A stretch of DNA of 64,000 bases from assembly GCF_028993635.1 (NCBI RefSeq), contig NZ_CP118631.1, positions 5,456,001 through 5,520,000 of the forward strand, read 5' to 3'. How positions within the stretch are numbered: position 1 is the first letter of the stretch; every line of letters starts with the position of its first letter. The notes beneath the pieces were generated by a model. It made no database searches, was not told the DNA's origin, and saw nothing but the letters and a program-made list of their open reading frames with translations. This DNA is from Mucilaginibacter sp. SJ. Lineage in GTDB: Bacteria; Bacteroidota; Bacteroidia; Sphingobacteriales; Sphingobacteriaceae. Both the position numbers and the translations under genes were made by a program. Shown piece by piece: positions 40,272 to 48,049 of the stretch.

Positions 40272-41219
40272 TTATTCTATTAAGCCACGGCCTATCTTTT
40301 TGATTTTGTTTTCGGCTTTAAGCTCTATTAAAATCTTGTCCAAGATACCGTTTATAAATGAATTACTCTTAGGCGTACTAAACTCTTTTGATATTTCAAG
40401 ATACTCGTTTATAGTAACCTTAACCGGGATAGAATTAAAGTTAATAAACTCGGTTATAGCCATTTTCATTAACAAGGTATCCATCATGGCAATACGCTCG
40501 GGCTCCCAGTTTTGGGTTTTGGCGGCTATCAGCTCATGGTAGGCCTCATTGTGCCTGATGCTTTGCTGAAACAGGTTTACCACAAACTCACGGTCCTCAA
40601 CCCAGTTGCCGGTAATTTCGGCAAGCTGGTTAAGCTTGTAATCATCGTGCGAAAAGTTTTTGAAGGTTTTGGCAATAAGTGCCTGCAGCACGTCTTTATC
40701 AACAGGCCAAAAAATAAACCTGTCTTCAAAAACCTGCTCGGCTAATGATGATTTAAGGATAACCTTTTTGAAAATGAATTTGATGATATCCTTATCTGTT
40801 TGCAGTGTATCGCCTGTTTTGGCAAGATATTCGGCATACTCGGGCGAGTTTTTAAGGATAATGAAAAGCGATTTTGCAAGTTCGGGCTCAAAGGTCCAGT
40901 CAACTTTGTACTTTTTCCAGGCTGTAATGTACTCCTTATTATCGTTCAGGCTCAGGATAAACCTGTTGGTGAGGATCTTTAGGTTTGCATTTAAGTCATC
41001 GGCGGTAGGGAGGTGTTTGTTGGCGCGTTCCTGCGCGTCATTCGCGGCAAAACTTACTACTTCATTAATTAATGATAGCATCCAGATATACATTTCGTAA
41101 ACCTGGTCAATGCTGTTTAGCATGTTTTTCTCGAATAGCTTAACATCTTTCGTGTCTGACTGATGATACGCGTACAATGCCTGTAATACCTTTACCCGGA
41201 GGTGCCTTCTGTTTAACAT
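40272..41219 (-). CDS. nusB: Transcription antitermination factor NusB, long form
   Basis: RNA-binding partner of NusE in rRNA antitermination. It is 315 residues, about twice the E. coli protein, as usual for Bacteroidota NusB. The N-terminus (MLNRRHLRVKVLQALYAYHQSD) matches family members and fixes the start. The canonical all-helical NusB core is at the C-terminal end (about residues 190-305: AEITGNWVEDREFVVNLFQQS, MDTLLMKMAITEFINFNSIPVKVTINEYLEIS, KSNSFINGILDKI). It is the first gene of the nusB-DUF1573-yajC cluster, downstream of the amino-acid dehydrogenase on the same strand. Confidence 0.93.
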   Translation of the reverse strand: MLNRRHLRVKVLQALYAYHQSDTKDVKLFEKNMLNSIDQVYEMYIWMLSLINEVVSFAANDAQERANKHLPTADDLNANLKILTNRFILSLNDNKEYITAWKKYKVDWTFEPELAKSLFIILKNSPEYAEYLAKTGDTLQTDKDIIKFIFKKVILKSSLAEQVFEDRFIFWPVDKDVLQALIAKTFKNFSHDDYKLNQLAEITGNWVEDREFVVNLFQQSIRHNEAYHELIAAKTQNWEPERIAMMDTLLMKMAITEFINFNSIPVKVTINEYLEISKEFSTPKSNSFINGILDKILIELKAENKIKKIGRGLIE

Positions 41220-41276
41220 TTTTGTAAGAACGATTTGGTTTGCTTATGCAAACGGTTTATATAAAAATTAATTGTT

Positions 41277-42362
41277 TTAATAGGATGATTTTACTTTTCT
41301 GATGTCTTCAATGCGTTTTTCGGCAATTTTATTGGCCGCGCTAATGGTTGGAATGTTTTCGGCTTTTGACAGCTTTAACACATTGCGCGTAGCTTCGTAA
41401 ATGTTTTCTGTAAGCTGTAAGGTACGCTTTTTATTGAAATTCATCAACTCCGAATAACCGGTAATAATACCGCCCGCGTTGATCACATAATCGGGGGCAA
41501 AAAGCACACCTTTATCAAGCAGCATCTGTCCGTGCACGCTCTCGTCAAGCAGCTGGTTATTGGCTGATCCGGCAATAATGCCGCATTTTAATTTAGCAAT
41601 GGTTTGATCATTTACTGTACCGCCCATAGCGCAGGGGGCGTAAATATCGGCATCGATATCAAAAATATTATTGTTTGATACAGGCTGTGCGCCATATTTT
41701 TTGGAGATCTGGCTTACGCGCTCCTCATTAATATCGCTGGCGTAAACTTTTACATTTTCGTCCCTGAGCAGGCGTACCAGGTTTTCGCCTACATGGCCAA
41801 TGCCCTGTACTATAACCGATTTACCTGTTAAGCTGTCGCTGCCATACATTTCCCTCACACAAGCCTTAATGCCCATCAAAACGCCCAGCGCGGTTATTGG
41901 CGAAGGGTCGCCGCTACCGCCGATGTTTTCAGGGGCGCCGGTGACATGGTTGGTTTCCATTTTAATGTACTCCATGTCGCGCGGATTGGTGCCTACGTCT
42001 TCGGCCGCGATAAATTCGCCGTTAAGGTTTTTGATAAACCGGCCAAATTTACGCAGTAAAGCCTCGTTCTTATCCTGGCGTGAATCGCCGATGATCACCG
42101 AATAGCCGCCGCCAAGGTTAAGGCCGGCTATCGCTGCCTTGTAGGTCATGCTTTTGGCTAAACGCAATACATCATTAAGGGCATCACCTTCGGTTTTATA
42201 GGCCCACATACGTACGCCGCCAAAAGCAGGGCCAAGCGTTGTATTATGGATCGCGATAATAGCTTTCAGATGGGTATCAGGATCGGTACAAAAAACAACT
42301 TTCTTGTGCCCGAAAGCGTCAAGTTGGCTAAATATAGATTCCGGTGGATGTTGTTCAGGCAT
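41277..42362 (-). CDS. Glu/Leu/Phe/Val dehydrogenase (leucine dehydrogenase-like)
   Basis: NAD-dependent oxidative deaminase of branched-chain or aromatic amino acids, 361 residues. The N-terminal substrate domain contains AFGGVRMWAY (glycine-rich), MTYKAAIAGLNLGGGYSVI with the catalytic Lys in TYKAA, and FIAAEDVGTNPRDMEYI. The C-terminal Rossmann domain contains VIVQGIGHVGENLVRLL. The length and spacing match leucine/valine rather than hexameric glutamate dehydrogenases. An exact -7 box lies 31 bp upstream. It is co-directional with nusB (57 bp gap). Confidence 0.93.
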   Translation of the reverse strand: MPEQHPPESIFSQLDAFGHKKVVFCTDPDTHLKAIIAIHNTTLGPAFGGVRMWAYKTEGDALNDVLRLAKSMTYKAAIAGLNLGGGYSVIIGDSRQDKNEALLRKFGRFIKNLNGEFIAAEDVGTNPRDMEYIKMETNHVTGAPENIGGSGDPSPITALGVLMGIKACVREMYGSDSLTGKSVIVQGIGHVGENLVRLLRDENVKVYASDINEERVSQISKKYGAQPVSNNNIFDIDADIYAPCAMGGTVNDQTIAKLKCGIIAGSANNQLLDESVHGQMLLDKGVLFAPDYVINAGGIITGYSELMNFNKKRTLQLTENIYEATRNVLKLSKAENIPTISAANKIAEKRIEDIRKVKSSY

Positions 42363-42392
42363 TAGTACTATAAGTAAATGTCTTTAAGCGCA

Positions 42393-42400
42393 CAAAAGTA
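42393..42400 (-). promoter_or_regulatory. -7 box of the dehydrogenase promoter (TACTTTTG)
   Basis: Exact TAnnTTTG match on the minus strand, 30 bases upstream of the start codon. Confidence 0.5.
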
Positions 42401-42528
42401 GAGGTTTTTTTTAATACTGGCAAAGATATTAAGCCGGTAACAAGTATGAAATCACTATTAAATAATTATGAGCAGCTATTAGTGGGGTATTTAAGTTTTA
42501 TGATTACAGTAAGATTATAAAAACAAAT

Positions 42529-42565
42529 TTTGAATTTGAGACATTTGTCTGTATATTGGTAGACA
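42529..42565 (+). promoter_or_regulatory. Promoter and operator-like palindrome of the Xre/RES module
   Basis: TTTG (42529-42532) and TATATTGG (42552-42559, one mismatch to TAnnTTTG) are exactly 19 bp apart. Between them lies the palindrome AGACA-TT-TGTCT (42539-42550), and a third AGACA half-site follows at 42561-42565. This is the layout expected for autorepression by the antitoxin. Confidence 0.6.
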
Positions 42566-42567
42566 TT

Positions 42568-43065
42568 ATGGCAGAGGTAGCTAATCACCCAAAGAAAATA
42601 AATATCGCCGATCTTGAGATCGGGTCGACGGACGCATCGTATGTTTTTTCTTTTCTTTTCCCGGAGGATTATGTTAAAAGCAAGATGAAGTGCGATATGG
42701 AAAGTGATGTAATTGATTGTATCAGAAGCGGGATACCAAGGCGGGCTATTGATAGTATTTTGGAAAAAACCAATGTTTCCAGGGCGCAGCTTTCTAATAT
42801 ACTTCATATCAGTACCAGGCAGCTTAACCGCTATGGGCAGGACGACCGCTTATCGCCCGAGCAATCAAACTTCCTTTACGAGTTTACGCGTATTTACACC
42901 CGTGGGCTTGATATTTTGGGTGACGCGGCAACTGTAGATAAATGGTTAATGCGCCCCAATATGGCATTGGGAGATAAACAACCTTTAGAATTGCTTGATA
43001 CCAGTGAAGGCTTAAGGATGGTAAACGATGTGCTTTCGCAAATAGAATATGGGTTTTACTCATGA
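42568..43065 (+). CDS. Xre/MbcA/ParS-type antitoxin
   Basis: Antitoxin of a Xre-RES toxin-antitoxin module. The ATG at 42568 (MAEVANHPKK) gives 165 residues; the in-frame TTG at 42556 lies in the promoter box. The N-terminal HTH-like part covers about residues 50-110 (IRSGIPRRAIDSILEKTNVSRAQLSNIL, HISTRQLNRY). The C-terminal toxin-binding domain (about 110-165) has the hallmark W in DKWLMRPNMALGDKQPLELL. Its stop overlaps the toxin start (ATGA at 43062-43065), coupling the two. Confidence 0.92.
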   Translation: MAEVANHPKKINIADLEIGSTDASYVFSFLFPEDYVKSKMKCDMESDVIDCIRSGIPRRAIDSILEKTNVSRAQLSNILHISTRQLNRYGQDDRLSPEQSNFLYEFTRIYTRGLDILGDAATVDKWLMRPNMALGDKQPLELLDTSEGLRMVNDVLSQIEYGFYS

Positions 43066-43523
43066 TCCTTTATCGTATTACAAGGGAAAAATATGCACAC
43101 GACTTGTCGGGCAGGGGAGGATTGCTGTCATCGGCCCGCTGGCATGACCATATCCCGGTGATATATGCCTCTGTAAATTCATCAACAGCTATTCTGGAAG
43201 TATTGGTGCACCTGCAAGCCGAAGAAATTCATAATGACCTTGTGATTATGCGTATTATTGTGCCGGATACAACCGGTAGCGAAGAGTTGGAGATGGCTCA
43301 ATTGCCTGCCGGCTGGGATAATTATCCGGCACCGGTGATATTAAAAAGAATAGGTAATGCATGGCTTACGTCAAAAAGCGCGCTGCTGCTCTATATTCCG
43401 AGTGTTATCGATCCTCTTGCTAAAAATGTGTTGATAAATCCATTGCACCCGGATGTCTCCCGGCTGAAAATAGGTGATGTGCAACCCTTTACTTTTGATA
43501 AGCGATTAATTAAAAAGGACTGA
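43062..43523 (+). CDS. RES-domain toxin (NAD-degrading family)
   Basis: A 153-residue RES-domain protein; family members phosphorolyse or hydrolyse NAD and stop growth (established for MbcT and RES-Xre systems). Conserved features are YRITREKYAHDLSGRGGLLSSARWH (Arg and the RES region), PVIYASVNSSTAILEVLVHL (Tyr, Ser), and the C-terminal NVLINPLHPDVSRLKI. It is translationally coupled to the antitoxin. It seems intact, so the module is probably functional. It lies between the amino-acid dehydrogenase and an ABC exporter. Confidence 0.92.
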   Translation: MILYRITREKYAHDLSGRGGLLSSARWHDHIPVIYASVNSSTAILEVLVHLQAEEIHNDLVIMRIIVPDTTGSEELEMAQLPAGWDNYPAPVILKRIGNAWLTSKSALLLYIPSVIDPLAKNVLINPLHPDVSRLKIGDVQPFTFDKRLIKKD

Positions 43524-43545
43524 TCATACTGACAGGATCCCGTCA

Positions 43546-43730
43546 GTGTTCAATTTTTAAAAAACGGGTGTTCAACTTTTTACTTCTTGATTTTGTAACT
43601 GATTGATTATTAGGATGTGTGTGTTCAATTGGACTTTTAAGGGCGTTTGTGTTGTTTGTAACCTATTGATTATCAATGGTGTTTATTTTAGAAAAATATG
43701 CAGGTGTTCACACTTTTAAAAATTGAACAC
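43546..43730. repeat. Inverted 17-mer and repeated motifs downstream of the RES toxin
   Basis: The perfect 17-base inverted repeat GTGTTCAATTTTTAAAA (43546-43562) pairs with 43714-43730. Between the arms are direct copies of GTGTTCAA (43568, 43621; a related GTGTTCAC at 43703) and of TTTGTAACnnnTTGATTATnA (43592-43612 and 43655-43675, differing only at a few bases). There is no open frame. The set looks like protein-binding sites, possibly recombinase arm sites. The rest of the spacer, to 43878, holds a word repeat at 43845-43873. Confidence 0.65.
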
Positions 43731-43878
43731 TACCGGGATTGTTACGAGTGTATCAATGTAACTTTCTTACATCCTCCCGACTTTTCCATCCAATCACTCT
43801 CCTCAAATTTTAATACTTTTGATTATTATGTCAGGGCTTTCCGACTTTCGGACATTCCCGACTTCCGGACTATAATAA

Positions 43879-45666
43879 ATGAAAGACCTCGCGTACCTCA
43901 ATAAATTTTTTTACAAATACCGCTGGCGACTTATTCCGGGTGTGCTGTTTGTAATTATATCCAACGTTTTTGGTGTGCTGCCGGCACAGGTTATCCGTGT
44001 AGCTTTTGATTTGGTCACCGAAAACATCGGAGCCTACCAGCTTTTTTCGGGTTTCGACAGGCAAAGCTTTATCTATGATATTTTCGGTACCAGCTTGTTT
44101 CTGTTTGGTACGCTGGTATTGGTGCTGGCCTTGCTTAGGGGGCTGTTCCTGTTCTTTATGAGGCAAACCATCATCCTCATGTCGCGCCATATCGAGTATG
44201 ATTTAAAGAACGAGATCTATAACCATTACCAGGAACTGTCGCTGGCCTTTTACCGCCGGCACAACACAGGCGATTTAATGAACCGGGTAACTGAGGATGT
44301 GAGCCGCGTGCGCATGTACCTTGGGCCGGGCATCATGTATTCTATCAATACGGTAGTATTATTTGTTATGGTGATATATGCCATGCTTACAGTAAACGTA
44401 CAACTGGCCGTTTTTTCGGTACTGCCATTGCCTATTTTGGCAGGTGTTATTTACTATGTAAACAATATCATCAATCACCGCAGTGAGATGATCCAGGAGC
44501 GCCTGTCTGGTTTATCCAGCTTTGTACAGGAAAACTTTTCTGGTATCAGGGTGATCAAATCATACGTACGCGAAGGCTTTGTGCGCGAAAACTTTGCAAA
44601 GGAAAGCGAAGACTATAAAGTGCACTCCATGGAACTGGCCAAAGTACAGGCGCTGTTTTTCCCCATTATGTTATTACTGGTAGGCCTGAGTAACGTAATA
44701 ACCATGTACGTTGGTGGTGTGGAAGTAATAAAAGGTAACATTACCCCGGGCAATATTGCCGAGTTTATTGTTTACCTCAATATGCTGTCGTTCCCGGTTA
44801 TTTCGCTGGGTTGGGTAACCTCATTGGTGCAGCGGGCTGCGGCTTCGCAAAAACGCATTAACGAATTTTTGCATGAAAAGCCTGAGATCATTTCGCCGGT
44901 TGCAGAAAACCACCATGTTGAGGGATTGATTAAGTTTGATGATGTATCATTCATTTATCCTGATACAGGTATCCAGGCTTTAAAGAATGTTTCCTTTACG
45001 GTTGAACCGGGGCAGATGCTGGCAATCATAGGTCGTACGGGTTCGGGTAAATCAACCATAGCCAACCTGGTAATGCGTATGTATGATACTACAGGCGGGG
45101 AGATCACCATTGACGGCCGGTCGATAAAATCGTTGAGTCTTGAAAACTATCGTTCGCAGATAGGTTTTGTACCGCAGGAGGTTTTCCTGTTTTCGGATAC
45201 CATTGCCAATAACATTGCTTTTAGTGCCGATGTACTGGACATGCCGGTTGTTGAGCAGGCTGCCAAAGATGCCGCGGTGTACAATAACATCATTGAACTG
45301 GAAGAAGGTTTTACAACACTTATCGGCGAACGCGGCGTTACCTTATCGGGCGGGCAAAAACAGCGTGTATCCATTGCGCGCGCCATATTTAAGCATCCGC
45401 AGGTATTGATCTTTGATGATTGTCTTTCGGCAGTTGATACCCGTACTGAAGAGGAGATCCTGAATAACCTTGGCCGGGTAATGCAGGATAAGACAAGCAT
45501 CATCATAGCCCACCGCATTTCCACCATAAAAAATGCCGACAAGATCCTGGTAATGGATAACGGCGAAATAGTTGAGCAGGGTAACCACGCGTACCTCATG
45601 CAGCTTAAAGGCACCTACTTTGAGCTTTACGAAAAACAATTGCTGGAAGAAGAGCAGGACGCGTAA
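43879..45666 (+). CDS. MsbA-like ABC exporter (fused permease-ATPase)
   Basis: Homodimeric half-transporter of 595 residues. The N-terminal six-helix type IV exporter domain covers about 15-310 (ITPGNIAEFIVYLNMLSFPVISLGWV near its end). The C-terminal ATPase covers about 345-590 with Walker A IIGRTGSGKSTIAN, Q-loop IGFVPQEVFLF, signature TLSGGQKQRVSIARA, Walker B VLIFDDCLSAVD and H-loop IIIAHRIS. The substrate is unknown: lipid A-core export or multidrug export are both compatible. Note the Asp-Cys after Walker B (DDC instead of DEA/DEP), so the usual catalytic Glu is replaced by Asp. Word-repeat sequence sits just upstream. Confidence 0.93.
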   Translation: MKDLAYLNKFFYKYRWRLIPGVLFVIISNVFGVLPAQVIRVAFDLVTENIGAYQLFSGFDRQSFIYDIFGTSLFLFGTLVLVLALLRGLFLFFMRQTIILMSRHIEYDLKNEIYNHYQELSLAFYRRHNTGDLMNRVTEDVSRVRMYLGPGIMYSINTVVLFVMVIYAMLTVNVQLAVFSVLPLPILAGVIYYVNNIINHRSEMIQERLSGLSSFVQENFSGIRVIKSYVREGFVRENFAKESEDYKVHSMELAKVQALFFPIMLLLVGLSNVITMYVGGVEVIKGNITPGNIAEFIVYLNMLSFPVISLGWVTSLVQRAAASQKRINEFLHEKPEIISPVAENHHVEGLIKFDDVSFIYPDTGIQALKNVSFTVEPGQMLAIIGRTGSGKSTIANLVMRMYDTTGGEITIDGRSIKSLSLENYRSQIGFVPQEVFLFSDTIANNIAFSADVLDMPVVEQAAKDAAVYNNIIELEEGFTTLIGERGVTLSGGQKQRVSIARAIFKHPQVLIFDDCLSAVDTRTEEEILNNLGRVMQDKTSIIIAHRISTIKNADKILVMDNGEIVEQGNHAYLMQLKGTYFELYEKQLLEEEQDA

Positions 45667-45763
45667 CAAATGGGCACATTGAGCATTCCAGCAACCTCCG
45701 CACAACACTTACACAATGTCACATCCCAAAAAAGGTTTACAGTTTATAAAATAATTTTTGTTA

Positions 45764-45886
45764 TACATTTACCCCGCATTGTAACAGGTGGCCCAAGTTA
45801 GCCTCCGCACAGCCAAACCCGCAAAACTTGCGCCAGTGAAGGAGATGAACTGGTGTACGCTCTCTTTTTACAACTCACCTGTAATT
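45764..45886 (+). ncRNA. Candidate structured RNA (6S-like?) with promoter
   Basis: A noncoding stretch with a -7-like box TACATTTA (45764-45771), then a likely transcript from about 45778. The closing stem ACAGGTG (45784-45790) pairs with CACCTGT (45876-45882), extended by AGTT (45796-45799) with AACT (45872-45875). An internal hairpin CGCCAGT (45831-45837) pairs with ACTGGTG (45849-45855). The length (about 105 nt) and the long stem with open centre recall Bacteroidota 6S RNA (6S-Flavo), but this is a guess that needs a covariance search. The remainder of the 45667-46009 spacer shows nothing else. Confidence 0.4.
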
Positions 45887-46009
45887 GCTGATCCACACAA
45901 AAAAATGACACTTTTGTTTCAAAAAACTCAATAATAACGAATAAAATACTTGCACTTTGAAAATTTATTTATATTTATGCCAACCAAAACTAATTACAGG
46001 TAAATATAT

Positions 46010-46342
46010 ATGGGAGATTTTGACAATAGAGAGCGTGAAGAGGTTTATTCAAAGAAGGTGAGAGCCGGGAAGCGAACCTATTTTTTTGATGTAAAAGCAA
46101 CCCGTTCAAACGATTATTATGTTACTATTACTGAAAGCAAAAAACGTTTGGAAGATGGGGTGTTTGTAAAACACAAGATCTTTTTATATAAAGAAGACTT
46201 TGAAAAATTTGCCGAAGGTTTGAAAGATACCATCGATTATATCAAATCAAACCAGGAGGTAGTTGAAAAACGCTATGAGTATAGCGAGAACCCTGAAATT
46301 GCCAGGGCATCTGCCGACGAAGATTTTTCGTTTGAGATCTAA
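46010..46342 (+). CDS. PUR-alpha-like single-stranded nucleic-acid-binding protein (DUF3276)
   Basis: A 110-residue small PUR-domain protein, common in Bacteroidota and related phyla, which binds single-stranded DNA or RNA. The conserved block is VYSKKVRAGKRTYFFDVKATRSNDYYVTITESKK at residues 13-46 and KHKIFLYKEDFEKFAEGLKDTIDYIK at 55-80, corresponding to the beta-strands and helix of one PUR repeat. The C-terminal 25 residues are acidic. It is monocistronic, with a strong terminator 34 bp downstream. Confidence 0.92.
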   Translation: MGDFDNREREEVYSKKVRAGKRTYFFDVKATRSNDYYVTITESKKRLEDGVFVKHKIFLYKEDFEKFAEGLKDTIDYIKSNQEVVEKRYEYSENPEIARASADEDFSFEI

Positions 46343-46375
46343 CTACTACAGAACAATATTAAACTAAAAATAATT

Positions 46376-46410
46376 AAAGCCCTGCTTCTTATTTGGAAGC
46401 AGGGCTTTTT
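46376..46410 (+). terminator. Rho-independent terminator after the PUR gene
   Basis: A perfect 13-bp stem AAAGCCCTGCTTC / GAAGCAGGGCTTT with a short loop and five terminal T residues; it can also serve the convergent mgtE side because the 5' arm begins with A residues. Confidence 0.93.
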
Positions 46411-46440
46411 GCGTGTGTTATATTTATTTGAAAGCGAGGG

Positions 46441-47811
46441 TTACAATAATATGCCCCTCATAAATAGTACTGCTATGGTAAAGTAAATGATCAACCCGGT
46501 AACATCTACCAGGGTGGCTACAAACGGAGCCGACGAGGTAGCAGGGTCGGCGCCAAGTTTTTTAAGCAAAAGCGGTAGCATCGAACCTGACAACGATCCC
46601 CATAAAACAATACCGATAAGGGAAGCGCCTACCGTAAAGCCAACCAGCATCCAGTGCGGGCCGTAAATATTGCTGAACATGCTCCAGGCGGCTATGCGTA
46701 AAAAACCTATCAAACCTAAACAAACACCAAGCATTAAACCCGAAAGAATTTCCCTGCGCATAACCCGCCACCAGTCGGTAACGGTAACTTCGCCCAGTGC
46801 CATAGCCTGGATAATAAGGGTTGAGGCCTGCGAACCACTGTTACCTCCGCTCGAAATAATTAGCGGGATAAAATAGGCCAGCACGACTACTTTGGAGATC
46901 TCATCGCCGAAATAACCCATGGCGGTAGCAGTAAGCATCTCACCTAAAAATAAAATGATAAGCCAGCCTACTCGTTTTTTTACCAGTTTAAAAAGGTTGA
47001 TATCAAGATATGGCTCATCCAGCGCTTCGGTACCACCTATTTTCTGGATATCTTCGGTATATTCTTCGTTAGCTATCCAAAGGATATCATCAACTGTTAC
47101 TATGCCAAGCAGTACGTCATTATGATCAACAACCGGCAGGGCGGTGCGGTTATTCATCCTGAAAATGTTAATTGCTTCTTCCTGCGGATCACTGGCGCTA
47201 AGGGAAATCAAACGACCATCCATTAGCTCGCTCACCTTGGTTTCGGGCTTTACCAATAAGATCTCACGGATCCGGATATCATCAAGTAAAACACCGTGCT
47301 CATCAATTACATAGATAACATCGATGGTCTCTGAGTTTTTACCATACCGGCGAATATGCGAAAGGACACGGCTTACATCCCAGGTGCGTTTAACGGCGAT
47401 ATAGTCGGGCGTCATCAGGCGACCAACGCTCTCTTCTTCGTAACCTAAAAGTTTTAAAGCTTCCTCACGGTTTTCGCGTGAAAGTTTCTGGATAAGTTTT
47501 TGAACGGCGTCGCCATGCAATTCGCTGAAAAGCGCTGTGCGATCGTCGGGAGGAAGTTCATTGATCAGATCTTCAAGCTTTTGGCCCGAAAGTTTTTTGA
47601 TGATCCGCTCCTGCACCGGGAACTCAAGGATCCGGAACACGTTAACCGCGCGGTTAAGCGAAAGCGTTTCGATGAATTTGGGGCCATGTTCAGGAAGTTC
47701 ACCAATCAGTTCTTCAACATCCGATATGTTGAGGTTGTTCAAATATTCCTGTAATTGGGTATCGTCTTGTTTTTCCAGCAACAATTCTATTTGCTCAACC
47801 ATTTCTTCCAT
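46441..47811 (-). CDS. mgtE: Magnesium transporter MgtE
   Basis: Mg2+-gated channel/transporter of 456 residues. The N-terminal MgtE_N superhelical domain is about 20-125. Two CBS domains follow at about 130-250 (LMTPDYIAVKRTWDVSRVL, NRTALPVVDHNDVLLGIVTVDDIL). A connecting helix then leads to five transmembrane helices from about 285 (RVGWLIILFLGEMLTATAMGYF, VVLAYFIPLIISSGGNSGSQASTLIIQAMALGE, and so on). GGNSGSQAST is the family pore-lining signature. Convergent with the PUR gene. Confidence 0.96.
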   Translation of the reverse strand: MEEMVEQIELLLEKQDDTQLQEYLNNLNISDVEELIGELPEHGPKFIETLSLNRAVNVFRILEFPVQERIIKKLSGQKLEDLINELPPDDRTALFSELHGDAVQKLIQKLSRENREEALKLLGYEEESVGRLMTPDYIAVKRTWDVSRVLSHIRRYGKNSETIDVIYVIDEHGVLLDDIRIREILLVKPETKVSELMDGRLISLSASDPQEEAINIFRMNNRTALPVVDHNDVLLGIVTVDDILWIANEEYTEDIQKIGGTEALDEPYLDINLFKLVKKRVGWLIILFLGEMLTATAMGYFGDEISKVVVLAYFIPLIISSGGNSGSQASTLIIQAMALGEVTVTDWWRVMRREILSGLMLGVCLGLIGFLRIAAWSMFSNIYGPHWMLVGFTVGASLIGIVLWGSLSGSMLPLLLKKLGADPATSSAPFVATLVDVTGLIIYFTIAVLFMRGILL

Positions 47812-47914
47812 ATATAGGCCCTCCTTTTTTACATCGGTGTTTTAATATTTTAGCTTCTTTTTTCCGTGCGCAAAAGTCGTTTATTTTTTCAAATTACAAG
47901 GCAAAATTTTCTGT

Positions 47915-47922
47915 TATCTTTG
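47915..47922 (+). promoter_or_regulatory. -7 box upstream of ychF (TATCTTTG)
   Basis: Exact TAnnTTTG match. The ychF start lies 127 bp downstream, so the leader contains the whole inverted GGTTCATGG word block at 47932-48021. Confidence 0.6.
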
Positions 47923-47931
47923 CACGCTTTT

Positions 47932-48021
47932 AGTTCATGGCTTATTGTTCATGGTTCATAGCCTTTTTGGTATAATTTAAGAGGATTTAAGCTATCAACC
48001 ATGAACCATCAACCATGAACC
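47932..48021. repeat. GGTTCATGG words forming a hairpin in the ychF leader
   Basis: The left words agttcatggcttattgttca and tggttcatagc are matched by inverted gctatcaaccatgaaccatc and aaccatgaacc on the right, giving a long imperfect stem in the predicted 5' untranslated region. Same family as 14396-14534. Confidence 0.75.
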
Positions 48022-48049
48022 TGCAATATAAATTAGATAAAAACAAACA

